From: an uncultured Clostridia bacterium
Lineage (GTDB): Bacteria > Bacillota > Clostridia > TANB77 > CAG-508
Reading direction: 5' to 3'
Assembly (NCBI GenBank): GCA_947628085.1
Contig: CANQYM010000007.1
Location: forward strand, 40,961-104,960
Length of the DNA stretch: 64,000 bases
Shown: in pieces, positions 46,606-55,188 of the stretch
How the letters are laid out: every line of letters starts with the position of its first letter
How positions within the stretch are numbered: the stretch's first letter is position 1
Program-made: the position numbers and the translations under genes
Notes under the pieces: generated by a model
What the model saw: only the letters and a program-made list of their open reading frames with translations
The model's database searches: none
Told to the model about the DNA's origin: nothing

Positions 46606-47952
46606 ATGGATTTAGAAAAAACTATTGAAGAATTAACAAATTTAATTTCTAATAGAAAAATAAAAGATTTACGTGAATTTTTAGAGAATATAAATAGTGC
46701 CGATTTCCCGAGTATTCTAGAAAATGTTGATGAAGATAAAGTTATAATGATTTATAGATTGCTATCAAAAACAAAAGCAGCAGAAGTTTTTGTAGATTTA
46801 GATGCAGAAAGCCAAGAAAAATTAATCAACTGCTTAACAGATACTGAAATAAAAAATGTTATGAATGAAATATACATGGATGATGCAGTTGATTTAATTG
46901 AAGAAATGCCTTCAAATGTTGTAAAACGTATTTTAACAAATACAAAACCAGAGAACAGAAAAATTATAAATGAACTTTTAAAATATCCAGACGACACAGC
47001 TGGAACCCTTATGACAACAGAATTTATAGACTTAAAAGAAAACATGACAGTTGAAGTTGCTTTTGACTACATAAAGAGAAAGGCTTTAAAGAAAGAAACT
47101 GTATATAATTGCTATGTTTTAACAATAGATAGAAAATTATTAGGTGTTGTAGATATTAAAGACCTTTTAATAGCAGAAAGAGATGAGCTAATAAAAGATA
47201 TAATGGATTCTAATGTTGTTAAAGTTGGAACCTTAGAAGACCAAGAAGAAGTTACTAAAATGTTTGATAAATACGACTGTGTAGCACTTCCAGTAGTAGA
47301 TAAGGAAGATAGATTAGTTGGAATAATAACAATAGATGATGCTATTGACGTAATTCAAGAAGAAACTTTAGAAGACTTCGAAAAAATGGCTGCTATTACA
47401 CCGGCAGAAGATACATATTTTAAAACTAGTGTATTTAAACATGCAAAAAACAGAATAATATGGCTTTTAGTTTTAATGCTTTCAGCAATGCTAACAGGAG
47501 CTGTTATAGAAAATTATGAAGCAGCAATTTCTACTTTGCCACTACTAGTAGCATTCATTCCAATGATAATGGATACTGGAGGAAACTGTGGATCACAAAG
47601 CTCAACTCTTATAATAAGAGGTTTGGCAATGGATGAAATTTCCACAAAAGATATTTTAAAAGTTATGTGGAAAGAATTTAGAGTTGCAATTTTAGTAGGC
47701 GTTGTTCTTGCATTTGCAAATGGAATTAGAATAATGATTCAATACCAAGACTTAAAAATAGCTATTGTAATAGGACTTACTTTAATTTGCACAGTAATTA
47801 TGGCAAAGCTTTTGGGATGCTTGCTACCAATGTTAGCAAAGAAATTAAAGCTAGATCCAGCAATAATGGCTGCACCATTAATTACAACAATAGTAGATAC
47901 ACTATCTGTATTTGCATTTTTCAATATAGCAACAGTAATGTTTAGAATATAA
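46606..47952 (+). CDS. mgtE: MgtE-family magnesium transporter
   Basis: A 448-residue protein with an N-terminal superhelical domain (about residues 1-125), two CBS domains (about 130-255), a connecting helix and five membrane segments. The pore region LLVAFIPMIMDTGGNCGSQSSTLIIRGLA is the family signature. The cytoplasmic domains gate the channel by sensing cytosolic Mg. It has a strong AGGAGGGGG site and a terminator of its own. Confidence 0.95.
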   Translation: MDLEKTIEELTNLISNRKIKDLREFLENINSADFPSILENVDEDKVIMIYRLLSKTKAAEVFVDLDAESQEKLINCLTDTEIKNVMNEIYMDDAVDLIEEMPSNVVKRILTNTKPENRKIINELLKYPDDTAGTLMTTEFIDLKENMTVEVAFDYIKRKALKKETVYNCYVLTIDRKLLGVVDIKDLLIAERDELIKDIMDSNVVKVGTLEDQEEVTKMFDKYDCVALPVVDKEDRLVGIITIDDAIDVIQEETLEDFEKMAAITPAEDTYFKTSVFKHAKNRIIWLLVLMLSAMLTGAVIENYEAAISTLPLLVAFIPMIMDTGGNCGSQSSTLIIRGLAMDEISTKDILKVMWKEFRVAILVGVVLAFANGIRIMIQYQDLKIAIVIGLTLICTVIMAKLLGCLLPMLAKKLKLDPAIMAAPLITTIVDTLSVFAFFNIATVMFRI

Positions 47953-47961
47953 AATTATAAA

Positions 47962-47995
47962 GAGTCACTAAAATTAAATTTAGTGACTTTTTTAT
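47962..47995 (+). terminator. Terminator of mgtE
   Basis: AGTCACTAAAT pairs with ATTTAGTGACT, followed by a T run. Confidence 0.9.
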
Positions 47996-48072
47996 AATTT
48001 TTGATATAATGAAGAAAAGTTTAATCTTATTTTAAGTTTTTAAATATAAAATAATCCTATAAAGGAGATAGT

Positions 48073-48741
48073 ATGAAAGTTTTAATTGTTGAAGATGATA
48101 AAATATTAGCAAAAACTGTTGAGCAATGCATTAAAGAAAAATATGATGTAGACCATGCATTTGATGGAGAAGAGGGGATTCTTTATGCAAAACAAGAAAT
48201 ATATGATGCAATAATTTTAGATATAATGATGCCAGTTATGGATGGTTATGAATTTTTAAATGTTTTAAGAAGCAATAAAATTTACACACCAGTGCTTATT
48301 TTAACTGCTAAAGATACAATATCAGATAAAGTTAAAGGATTTAGAAGCGGTGCAGATGATTATTTAGTAAAACCATTTAATAGAGAAGAATTATTAGTAA
48401 GACTAGAAGCACTAATTAGAAGGGCTCAAGGAAATTATTCAGAAAATAAAATACAATTTAAAGATTTAATTTTAGATTTAAATAATAGAAAAATGTCGGT
48501 AAATAAAAAGGAAATACTTCTTCAAGGAAAGCAGTTTGATATGCTTGAATATTTGATAAATTCAAAAAACACTATTATTACCAAAGAGCAAATTTTTGAT
48601 AAAATTTGGGGTTTTAATAGTGAAACAACTGCAAATGTAATTGAAGTATATGCAAGTGGTTTAAGAAAAGAACTAAAAAAAGTTGGATATGATAAATATT
48701 TTAAAACTATCAGAGGAGTAGGATATATTTGGTCCGAGTAA
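48073..48741 (+). CDS. OmpR-family response regulator
   Basis: A 222-residue protein with a complete receiver (acidic pair EDDK, phosphoacceptor in AIILDIMMPVMDG, Thr in ILTAKD, Lys in DYLVKPF) and a C-terminal winged helix ending TIRGVGYIWSE. It is the transcriptional partner of the sensor kinase four bases downstream. Targets are not evident; the polysaccharide operon nearby is separated from it by a terminator. Confidence 0.95.
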   Translation: MKVLIVEDDKILAKTVEQCIKEKYDVDHAFDGEEGILYAKQEIYDAIILDIMMPVMDGYEFLNVLRSNKIYTPVLILTAKDTISDKVKGFRSGADDYLVKPFNREELLVRLEALIRRAQGNYSENKIQFKDLILDLNNRKMSVNKKEILLQGKQFDMLEYLINSKNTIITKEQIFDKIWGFNSETTANVIEVYASGLRKELKKVGYDKYFKTIRGVGYIWSE

Positions 48742-48745
48742 AAAA

Positions 48746-50080
48746 ATGGAAGAAAAAGAAGAATTAAAATTAAAACTTATTAAACATATAATTTATAATA
48801 TTTTTGTTTTTATATTTATACTTGTTATTTTTGGAATGTTTATTTTCTTTATGGTTAAAAACAATGTTTATAGTAGTGTTGATAAAGAATTATATGAAAG
48901 TAAAATAAGAATTTTAGAGCTAGAAGAAATAGAAGAATTTTCACTTAACGACATATTTAATAGAATGATAATACCAAAAGATATTACTTCTATTTTTCCA
49001 AATGATAATAGCAATATAAATTCATCACGAATTAAACAAAGGCTAAATCCTAATATTATAGTTATTTTGAGAGATTCAGATGAAAAAATAACAAATACAG
49101 ACTTAGGAAGACTTTCAGAATATAGTAGTGAAGTAAAATTCGATTCCAAGAATTTAGACAAAATATATGAAATTACTATAAATGAAAAATATCATTATAG
49201 AGGAATTAGTTTTGTATTAAATGAAGATCCAGATTCTACAAATAAATATGTTCAATTGTTGATTAATGTTAGTAGTGAAAAATATTTAGTAAGCCAATAT
49301 TTCCAAATTATAGCAATTGCAGTTGCTGTGGGATGTGTTATTTCAATTTTTGCAAGTTACTTTTTATCTAAAAGAACCCTAAAGCCACTTAGTGACAATT
49401 TAATAAAACAAATGGAATTTGTTCAAAACGTATCACATGAACTTAGAACACCACTTACAATTATTCAAGCAAAACAAGAGCTATTACTTCAAGAACCAAA
49501 TAAAAAAATAATAGATAAAACAGAGGAAATTGCACTTACTTTAAATGAAACAAAACGATTATCAAAACTTGTTCAAGACTTACTTATTCTTTCAAGAGCA
49601 GATTCTAGTAAAACTAATTTACAAAAAGAAAATATTAATATAGATGAATATATAAAGGAAATTATAACTCCATATAAAGAAATAGCAGAAATGCAAGAAA
49701 AAGAGATTGCACTAGACTTAAACTATAAAATGGATATTAATGTGGATGCCAATAAAATTTATCAATTAATGATTATTTTGTTAGATAATGCAATTAAATA
49801 TACAGAAGAAAAAGATAAAATAGAAATAAAAACTTATAATAAAGACAACAAATGCATAATTGAAGTTAAAGATACTGGAATAGGGGTTAGTGAAGAGGGC
49901 TTAAAACGTATATTTGAAAGATTTTATAGAGAAGATAGAGCTAGAAGCAGAGAAAGTGGTGGAACTGGACTTGGACTTTCAATAGCAAATGTAATAGTTA
50001 CAGAACATGGTGGAACAATAAAAGCTAGTCATAATACACCAAAAGGCACTATTTTTACAGTAAAACTTCCTAAAAATTAA
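48746..50080 (+). CDS. Sensor histidine kinase
   Basis: A 444-residue protein with two membrane segments (about residues 10-38 and 180-208) enclosing an external domain of about 140 residues, H-box NVSHELRTPLTIIQAKQELL, N-box LLDNAIKYTEE and G-boxes DTGIGVSEEGLKRIFERFYR and GGTGLGLSIANVI. No clear HAMP domain is visible between the second membrane segment and the H-box. It should phosphorylate the regulator encoded just upstream. Confidence 0.94.
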   Translation: MEEKEELKLKLIKHIIYNIFVFIFILVIFGMFIFFMVKNNVYSSVDKELYESKIRILELEEIEEFSLNDIFNRMIIPKDITSIFPNDNSNINSSRIKQRLNPNIIVILRDSDEKITNTDLGRLSEYSSEVKFDSKNLDKIYEITINEKYHYRGISFVLNEDPDSTNKYVQLLINVSSEKYLVSQYFQIIAIAVAVGCVISIFASYFLSKRTLKPLSDNLIKQMEFVQNVSHELRTPLTIIQAKQELLLQEPNKKIIDKTEEIALTLNETKRLSKLVQDLLILSRADSSKTNLQKENINIDEYIKEIITPYKEIAEMQEKEIALDLNYKMDINVDANKIYQLMIILLDNAIKYTEEKDKIEIKTYNKDNKCIIEVKDTGIGVSEEGLKRIFERFYREDRARSRESGGTGLGLSIANVIVTEHGGTIKASHNTPKGTIFTVKLPKN

Positions 50081-50095
50081 AAAATGAAAATAAAA

Positions 50096-50132
50096 AGAGA
50101 CTACAATTGATAAAATTGTAGTCTTTTTTTAT
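50096..50132 (+). terminator. Terminator of the two-component operon
   Basis: GACTACAATT pairs with AATTGTAGTC, followed by seven T. It lies just outside the left inverted repeat of the invertible segment. Confidence 0.9.
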
Positions 50133-50147
50133 TTATTACTTATAATA

Positions 50148-50175
50148 TTTTTCGTAAAGTTAAATAATTTACGAA
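50148..50175. repeat. Left inverted repeat (recombination site) of the invertible segment
   Basis: A 28-bp sequence whose reverse complement recurs exactly at 51305-51332. It has 8-bp arms TTCGTAAA and TTTACGAA around an asymmetric 9-bp spacer GTTAAATAA, the two-armed design of tyrosine recombinase core sites. The opposite orientation of the two spacers predicts inversion, not deletion. Confidence 0.85.
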
Positions 50176-50217
50176 TTTGCTATATCTTATTATAATATAC
50201 AATTTCAAAAAAAGCAA
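50168..50217. promoter_or_regulatory. Back-to-back promoters at the left end of the invertible segment
   Basis: On the plus strand TTTACG (50168-50173, in the repeat) and TATAAT (50191-50196) with a 17-bp spacer can drive the recombinase. On the minus strand TTGCTT (50212-50217) and TATAAT (50189-50194) with a 17-bp spacer point outward across the left repeat. The two -10 boxes overlap in ATTATAAT. Inversion would turn the second promoter towards the TnpB-like gene and the polysaccharide operon. Confidence 0.65.
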
Positions 50218-50292
50218 CATTTTTATGTTTTTTTAAACATTTTATATTAAAATTTACTTTTAATAATTTTGTTTCATAAAAGGAGGAATTAT

Positions 50293-51240
50293 ATGAAATT
50301 GCTTAATGAAAATTTTTTACTAATGAATAAAAAAAATAATTTACTTTTTAAAGATTTGATAGAAAGTTGGCTTTTATATAAAAAGCATCAAGTTAAAAAT
50401 TCTACTTTTTATAGGTATCAATATATTTTAAATAAATATATTTTGGAATATTTTAAAAATATAAGAGTTGTTTATTTTGAAAAATTTGACTTTAATTCTT
50501 TTATAGATAATCTCTCTTTAACACTTTCCGTAAAAACAATTAAAGATATTGTAATTGTATTAAAATCTATATTAAGGTATGCAGAGAAAAAATATAAGTT
50601 TGATTTTGCTTTAGATTTAATTTCAATACCCAAATATGAAGCTGAAGAAATAACTATACTTAGCAAAAGCGAGAAAATAAAACTTGAAAATCATTGCACT
50701 AATAAAAATACTTTTAGAAGTATTGGCATAATTATTTGTTTAAATACTGGTATAAGAATCGGAGAAATTTGTGCATTAACTTGGAATGATATTGATTTGA
50801 AGAATAAGCTAATTACTATTAATAAATCTTTGCAAAGAGTATATAAAGATAAAAATAATACAAAAGTCTTAATTGACAAACCTAAAAGTAAAAAGTCAAT
50901 TAGAAAAATACCAATAAATAGAAAATTATATAAAATTTTAGCAGAAATAAAATTAAAAAATAGTTATAGTGGAAATGAATTTTTTCTAACTGGAAAAAGT
51001 GATAAATATGTAGAACCAAGGAATTATCAATACATGCTAAAAAAATGCTTTCAAGAATGCAATATAAAAAACTATAAATTTCACATTTTAAGACACACTT
51101 TTGCAACTGAATGTATTGAAATTGGAATGGATATAAAATCTTTAAGTGAAATTTTAGGACATGCTTCTGCTGATGTAACTTTAAATAAATATGTTCATTC
51201 ATCATTTTATACTAAGAAAAAATTTCTAGAAAAACTATAG
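50293..51240 (+). CDS. Tyrosine recombinase inside an invertible segment
   Basis: A 315-residue phage-integrase-family enzyme with an N-terminal SAM-like DNA-binding domain (FKDLIESWLLYKKHQVKNSTFYRYQYILNKYI) and a complete catalytic set: Arg in NTGIRIGEICALTW, Lys in the KPKSKKSIRKIPI region, HxxR in HILRHTFATECIEIG, His in LSEILGHASADVTLNKYVH and the Tyr nucleophile there. The start at 50293 follows AAAGGAGG by six bases; an upstream TTG has no site. The gene is flanked by inverted copies of a 28-bp site, so it probably inverts its own segment, as recombinases of phase-variable surface loci do. Confidence 0.9.
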   Translation: MKLLNENFLLMNKKNNLLFKDLIESWLLYKKHQVKNSTFYRYQYILNKYILEYFKNIRVVYFEKFDFNSFIDNLSLTLSVKTIKDIVIVLKSILRYAEKKYKFDFALDLISIPKYEAEEITILSKSEKIKLENHCTNKNTFRSIGIIICLNTGIRIGEICALTWNDIDLKNKLITINKSLQRVYKDKNNTKVLIDKPKSKKSIRKIPINRKLYKILAEIKLKNSYSGNEFFLTGKSDKYVEPRNYQYMLKKCFQECNIKNYKFHILRHTFATECIEIGMDIKSLSEILGHASADVTLNKYVHSSFYTKKKFLEKL

Positions 51241-51257
51241 TAAGCTTAAATAAAAGT

Positions 51258-51306
51258 AAGCCCAAATCTTTAGGCAAAATGTTTAAAGATTTGGGCTTAT
51301 TTTTTT
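51258..51306 (+). terminator. Terminator inside the invertible segment
   Basis: A perfect 15-bp stem, AAGCCCAAATCTTTA with TAAAGATTTGGGCTT, followed by a T run that leads into the right inverted repeat. In this orientation it blocks transcription from the recombinase into the TnpB-like gene. Confidence 0.95.
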
Positions 51307-51332
51307 CGTAAATTATTTAACTTTACGAAAAA
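51305..51332. repeat. Right inverted repeat (recombination site) of the invertible segment
   Basis: Exact reverse complement of 50148-50175. It ends 14 bases before the start codon of the TnpB-like gene, so inversion exchanges the DNA directly upstream of that gene. Confidence 0.85.
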
Positions 51333-51346
51333 GTAGGAAAAAGTAA

Positions 51347-52540
51347 ATGGAAGAGATAGATAAAAATTCAGGGTACTGCACAATTACATATAAGCTAAGA
51401 ATTTATTCAAAATATGATGATTTTTTAAAGAAAACAAAATCAATATATAACGAAATTATTCTATTTTATTACAAATTGCTTTTAGAGCATCAAGAATTTT
51501 TAAATCTTTCTAATCAATATTGTTTGCGAGAATTAGAAAAATTAACCATAAAAAATAAAAATGGTGAAATACCAAAAAATTATTTAGACTTAGAAGTTCC
51601 TACTTATTTTAGAAGAGCTGCAATCAACCAAGCTATTGGTTCCGTAAGAAGTTATGTATCTTTAACTCAAAAAAATAAACAAATATCAGAAACACAAAGT
51701 TTTAATTGTTCACCAGTTTTTTATAAAGGAATGTACAAAAATTTTAATTCAAAATCTGTTGAAGTGAAATTATGGAATGGTGAAGAGTGGAAATGGTATT
51801 TGCTTAAATTAAATGGCAAAAATCTTGATAGTACAATGCAAACTTTATCGCCAACAATATTAATTAATTCAAAATACATGATGCTTCATATACCAATAAA
51901 GCAAGTAGTTGAAGATATAAGACCTGTAGCTTTGAGAATGAAAGATGAAAATTTAAGAGTTTGTGGAGTGTGCTTTTCAAATTATGATGATTTTGCAATA
52001 TGCACAATATTAGACAAAAATGGGAAATTTGTAAAATCAAAATTTATAAAAGGTGGAAAAGAATACAAAAATAGAACATCGAAAATATTATCACAAATAA
52101 AGAAAGATAGACAGAATTCAAAAGTAATTACTCCAAGAGATCATAAAACATATTGGCAAAAACTAGAGCAAATAGATGATTATACTGCACACAAAGTTAG
52201 CAAAGAAATAATTGATTTTTGTTTAATGCATGGAGCAAAAGTAATATCTATTGCAAAGGTTGAAGAAAATGTATCGGGCTTTGAAAGAAAAGTTGGAAAA
52301 CATAGCCCTATATATTTAAAAAGAAGAATTATTAATAACTTACAATACAAGGCTTTTAAAAACGGAATTTTAATAACAACAGTAAGGCAAAACTATACAG
52401 CAAGTAGATGTTATAAATGCAGAGCAAAAATAAAAAGAAAGGAAGCAAACTTTGTTTGCGAAAACAATCACCAAGGAAATTATTATTTTAATACATCAAT
52501 GAACATAGGAAAAATGTGTTTAAAAAAATTTGGACTATAA
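51347..52540 (+). CDS. TnpB-family protein lacking RuvC catalytic residues (candidate RNA-guided regulator)
   Basis: A 397-residue OrfB/TnpB-like protein: N-terminal ITYKLRIYSKYDDFLKKTKSIYNEI, YFRRAAINQAIGSVRSY, then a RuvC-like half with YTASRCYKC and a closing NIG. The RuvC-I Asp (GIDLG in active TnpB) is Cys here (GVCFSN); the RuvC-III Asp (DxNAxxNI) is Tyr or Phe (YYFNTSMNI). The Glu of RuvC-II cannot be aligned with certainty (ISIAKVEENV). The zinc ribbon has CxxC but its second half is CENNH, lacking the fourth Cys. No tnpA or transposon end is recognised. Such nuclease-dead relatives (TldR proteins) act as RNA-guided repressors in enterobacteria and enterococci; that role here is inferred. 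The ATG has AGGAAA six bases upstream. Confidence 0.8.
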   Translation: MEEIDKNSGYCTITYKLRIYSKYDDFLKKTKSIYNEIILFYYKLLLEHQEFLNLSNQYCLRELEKLTIKNKNGEIPKNYLDLEVPTYFRRAAINQAIGSVRSYVSLTQKNKQISETQSFNCSPVFYKGMYKNFNSKSVEVKLWNGEEWKWYLLKLNGKNLDSTMQTLSPTILINSKYMMLHIPIKQVVEDIRPVALRMKDENLRVCGVCFSNYDDFAICTILDKNGKFVKSKFIKGGKEYKNRTSKILSQIKKDRQNSKVITPRDHKTYWQKLEQIDDYTAHKVSKEIIDFCLMHGAKVISIAKVEENVSGFERKVGKHSPIYLKRRIINNLQYKAFKNGILITTVRQNYTASRCYKCRAKIKRKEANFVCENNHQGNYYFNTSMNIGKMCLKKFGL

Positions 52541-52543
52541 AAT

Positions 52544-52645
52544 CCTAGCTAGAAATAACTAGGTAATCTTTTTCTTGCTATAAGCAGGAAAGATTGGCTT
52601 GAATATCGGCATTGTGTACTAAAAGTATGCATAGTGAATTGAGAA
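52544..52645 (+). ncRNA. Candidate omega-RNA-like region after the TnpB-like gene
   Basis: Three successive hairpins follow the stop codon: CCTAG/CTAGG (52544-52563), AATCTTTTTCTTGC with GCAGGAAAGATT (52566-52595), and TGTGTAC-TAAAA-GTATGCA (about 52613-52632) followed by TAGTGAATTGAG. No T run ends them. TnpB guide RNAs are made from the 3' part of the gene and the sequence just after it, ending in a hairpin before the guide. If so, the guide would begin near 52641. This is position and structure only. Confidence 0.45.
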
Positions 52646-52705
52646 ATCTAAAAATATTCAGAGTTTCCAAAATATTATTTTAAATTTTTATTGGGGGATG
52701 TAGAA

Positions 52706-53473
52706 ATGAACACAAAGGTAGCAAAAATACCTACGAATGTTATAGAAGAAATTCAATTAGAAAACAGTATTAATTTTGAAAGTGAAGAAACATTAATTCA
52801 AGAAAAAACAATTGCATTAAGCTGTTTAGAAGAAAATAAGAAAATTAAAAATTTATTATCTAAAACGATAAAAAGATGTATTGATATTTTAGCAGGATTA
52901 ATTGGAACTATTCTATTAATACCTCTAACTATGATTATTTATGTAATAAACAAGATTTATAGAGAAGATGATGGACCAATTTTTTTCCTTCAGGAAAGAA
53001 TAGGAAAAGATGGAAAATTATTTAAAATGATTAAGTTTAGAACAATGTGTGTTGATGCTGATGAAAAGTTAGAAAAATTTTTAAAAGAAAATCAAGATGT
53101 TAGAAAAGAATTTTACATATATAGAAAAATAAAAAATGATCCAAGAGTAACTAGAATTGGAAAGATCTTAAGACAAACAAGCTTAGACGAATTCCCACAA
53201 TTTTTACACTTATTAACAGGCAAAATGAGTTTAGTAGGACCGAGGCCATATTTACCTAGAGAAAAAGAAGATATGGGAGAATACTATAAGATAATAACAA
53301 AGTACAAGCCTGGAATAACTGGCCTGTGGCAAATTGGAGGAAGATCAGAAGCGACTTTTGAAGACAGGTTAAATATGGATATAAATTATCATAAAAATCA
53401 TTCAAATGTTAGAGACTTATCAATTGTACTAAAAACTATTAATAATGTAATAAAAAAAGAAGGAGCAATTTAA
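52706..53473 (+). CDS. Undecaprenyl-phosphate sugar-1-phosphate transferase
   Basis: A 255-residue bacterial sugar transferase with one N-terminal membrane segment (RCIDILAGLIGTILLIPLTMIIYVI) and the conserved core: FFLQERIGKDGKLFKMIKFRTMCVDAD, DPRVTRIGKILRQTSLDEFPQFLHLLTGKMSLVGPRP and KPGITGLWQIGGRSE. It starts polysaccharide repeat-unit assembly by loading the first sugar phosphate on the lipid carrier. The ATG at 52706 follows GGGGGATG. No strong promoter lies just before it, so it may rely on transcription from upstream, including the invertible promoter. Confidence 0.92.
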   Translation: MNTKVAKIPTNVIEEIQLENSINFESEETLIQEKTIALSCLEENKKIKNLLSKTIKRCIDILAGLIGTILLIPLTMIIYVINKIYREDDGPIFFLQERIGKDGKLFKMIKFRTMCVDADEKLEKFLKENQDVRKEFYIYRKIKNDPRVTRIGKILRQTSLDEFPQFLHLLTGKMSLVGPRPYLPREKEDMGEYYKIITKYKPGITGLWQIGGRSEATFEDRLNMDINYHKNHSNVRDLSIVLKTINNVIKKEGAI

Positions 53474-53476
53474 ATA

Positions 53477-53527
53477 GTGAATGTAAAAATTGTATGTCCT
53501 CTATATAATGCAGAAAAATTTAGATAA
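53477..53527 (+). pseudogene. Remnant of a family 2 glycosyltransferase start
   Basis: A GTG start four bases after the sugar transferase stop encodes MNVKIVCPLYNAEKFR and then a stop. KIVxPxYNAEKF is the opening of GT2 glycosyltransferases. The rest of the gene is missing, which points to a deletion within the operon. Confidence 0.65.
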
Positions 53528-53660
53528 ATCAAAGAACAAAAAAATATAGAGATAGCTAAAATTAGTTACATATTTAGTAGTTATTATCATCATTAATTTT
53601 GTATTTTATAAAGACTATATATGTTTATTATTTAATAAATATATATTCAAGGGAGTAAAA

Positions 53661-54686
53661 ATGAAAACGATTTTTATAACTGGTGTAGCGGGTTTTATAG
53701 GATCAAATCTTGCTAAAAGAATTTTAAATGAAGAAAAAGATGTTCAAGTAGTAGGACTAGATAATTTAAATGATTATTATGATGTTAAATTAAAAGAATA
53801 CAGATTAAATGAAATAAAAGATTTTGATAATTTTAATTTTATAAAAGGAAATTTAGCAGATAAAGAAACTGTTGAAAATATATTTAAAGAGTATAAACCA
53901 GAAATAGTAGTAAATTTAGCAGCACAAGCTGGAGTACGTTATAGTATAACAAATCCAGATGCATATATAGAATCTAATTTAATAGGATTTTATAACATTT
54001 TAGAATGTTGCAGGCATTATCCAGTAGAGCACTTAGTATATGCATCAAGTTCATCAGTATATGGAGGAAATAAAAAAATACCATTTTCAACAGATGATAA
54101 AGTGGACAATCCAGTATCACTATATGCAGCAACAAAAAAATCTAATGAATTATTAGCTCATAGTTATTCAAAACTTTATAATATACCATCAACTGGATTA
54201 AGATTTTTCACAGTATATGGACCAGCAGGAAGACCAGATATGGCATATTTTGGTTTTACAAATAAATTATTAGCAGGAGAAACGATAAAAATATTTAACT
54301 ATGGAAATTGTAAAAGAGATTTTACGTATATAGATGATATTGTAGAAGGTGTAATAAGAGTAATGAAAAAAGCACCTGAAAAGAAAAATGGAGAAGATGG
54401 TTTACCAATACCACCATATGCAATTTATAATATAGGAAATTCAAATCCAGAAAATTTATTAGATTTTGTAAATATATTGCAAGAAGAACTAGTAAGAGCA
54501 GAAGTATTACCAAAAGAATATGATTTTGAAGCACATAAAGAATTAGTACCAATGCAAGCAGGCGATGTACCAATAACATATGCAGATACAACACCTTTAG
54601 AAAAAGAGTTTGGATTCAAGCCTCATACAACATTAAGAGAGGGCTTAAGAAAGTTTGCAGAATGGTATAAAGAGTTTTATATGTAA
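53661..54686 (+). CDS. UDP-glucuronate 4-epimerase-like enzyme
   Basis: A 341-residue extended short-chain dehydrogenase. The NAD motif is GVAGFIGSNLAKRIL; VNLAAQAGVRYSITNPDAYIESNLIGFYNILE and the YAATK catalytic motif (YxxxK) follow, then GRPDMAYFGFTNKLLAGETIKIFNYGNCKRDFTYIDDI, all characteristic of UDP-GlcA 4-epimerases. It would make UDP-galacturonate. The UDP-glucose dehydrogenase that begins at the end of the window would supply UDP-GlcA. Confidence 0.9.
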   Translation: MKTIFITGVAGFIGSNLAKRILNEEKDVQVVGLDNLNDYYDVKLKEYRLNEIKDFDNFNFIKGNLADKETVENIFKEYKPEIVVNLAAQAGVRYSITNPDAYIESNLIGFYNILECCRHYPVEHLVYASSSSVYGGNKKIPFSTDDKVDNPVSLYAATKKSNELLAHSYSKLYNIPSTGLRFFTVYGPAGRPDMAYFGFTNKLLAGETIKIFNYGNCKRDFTYIDDIVEGVIRVMKKAPEKKNGEDGLPIPPYAIYNIGNSNPENLLDFVNILQEELVRAEVLPKEYDFEAHKELVPMQAGDVPITYADTTPLEKEFGFKPHTTLREGLRKFAEWYKEFYM

Positions 54687-54720
54687 TTATTTTTATATTT
54701 ACATTTTTGGGAGAGGATAA

Positions 54721-55188
54721 ATGAAGAAGCACAATAGGAAACCAGTACTATGTTTAGTATCAAGTAGTGGTGGACACTGGGAACAATTGCAGAAATTACA
54801 AATTTTAATTGATAAATATGATGGTTTTATGGTAACTGAAAAAACACAATTTGATGCACCACTAGCAAAATACCTTATGAAACAGACAGATTTAAAGGAT
54901 AAATTAATGGTATTTAAAATGCTTTGGAATAGCATATACACATTATTTATATGGATAAAAGAAAAACCAGATTTTGTTATAACTACTGGTACAATGGTTG
55001 CTTATCCATTTTATTTATTGGCAATTCTTTTTAGAAAGAAATTTGTTTTTATAGAAACATTTGGAAGAGCGAATATGCCAACAGTAGCTGGAAAAAAGAT
55101 GGAAGAACATTCTGATTTATTTATTGTTCAGTGGGAAAGTCAAAAAAAATATTATAAGAAGGCTATTTATGGGGGGTGCCTATATTGA
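54721..55188 (+). CDS. PssD/Alg14-like glycosyltransferase subunit
   Basis: A 155-residue protein beginning RKPVLCLVSSSGGHWEQLQKL, with membrane-associated middle and IVQWESQKKYYKKAIYGGCLY at the end. It matches the PssD/Cps14F/EpsE family, the membrane-anchoring partner of a split GT28-type transferase. Its partner is the overlapping downstream gene. Confidence 0.88.
   Translation: MKKHNRKPVLCLVSSSGGHWEQLQKLQILIDKYDGFMVTEKTQFDAPLAKYLMKQTDLKDKLMVFKMLWNSIYTLFIWIKEKPDFVITTGTMVAYPFYLLAILFRKKFVFIETFGRANMPTVAGKKMEEHSDLFIVQWESQKKYYKKAIYGGCLY

Noticed and set aside
51347..52540. Active IS200/IS605 insertion sequence
   Set aside because: No tnpA and no recognisable transposon left end are present, and the RuvC catalytic residues are missing, so a mobile element call is not supported.
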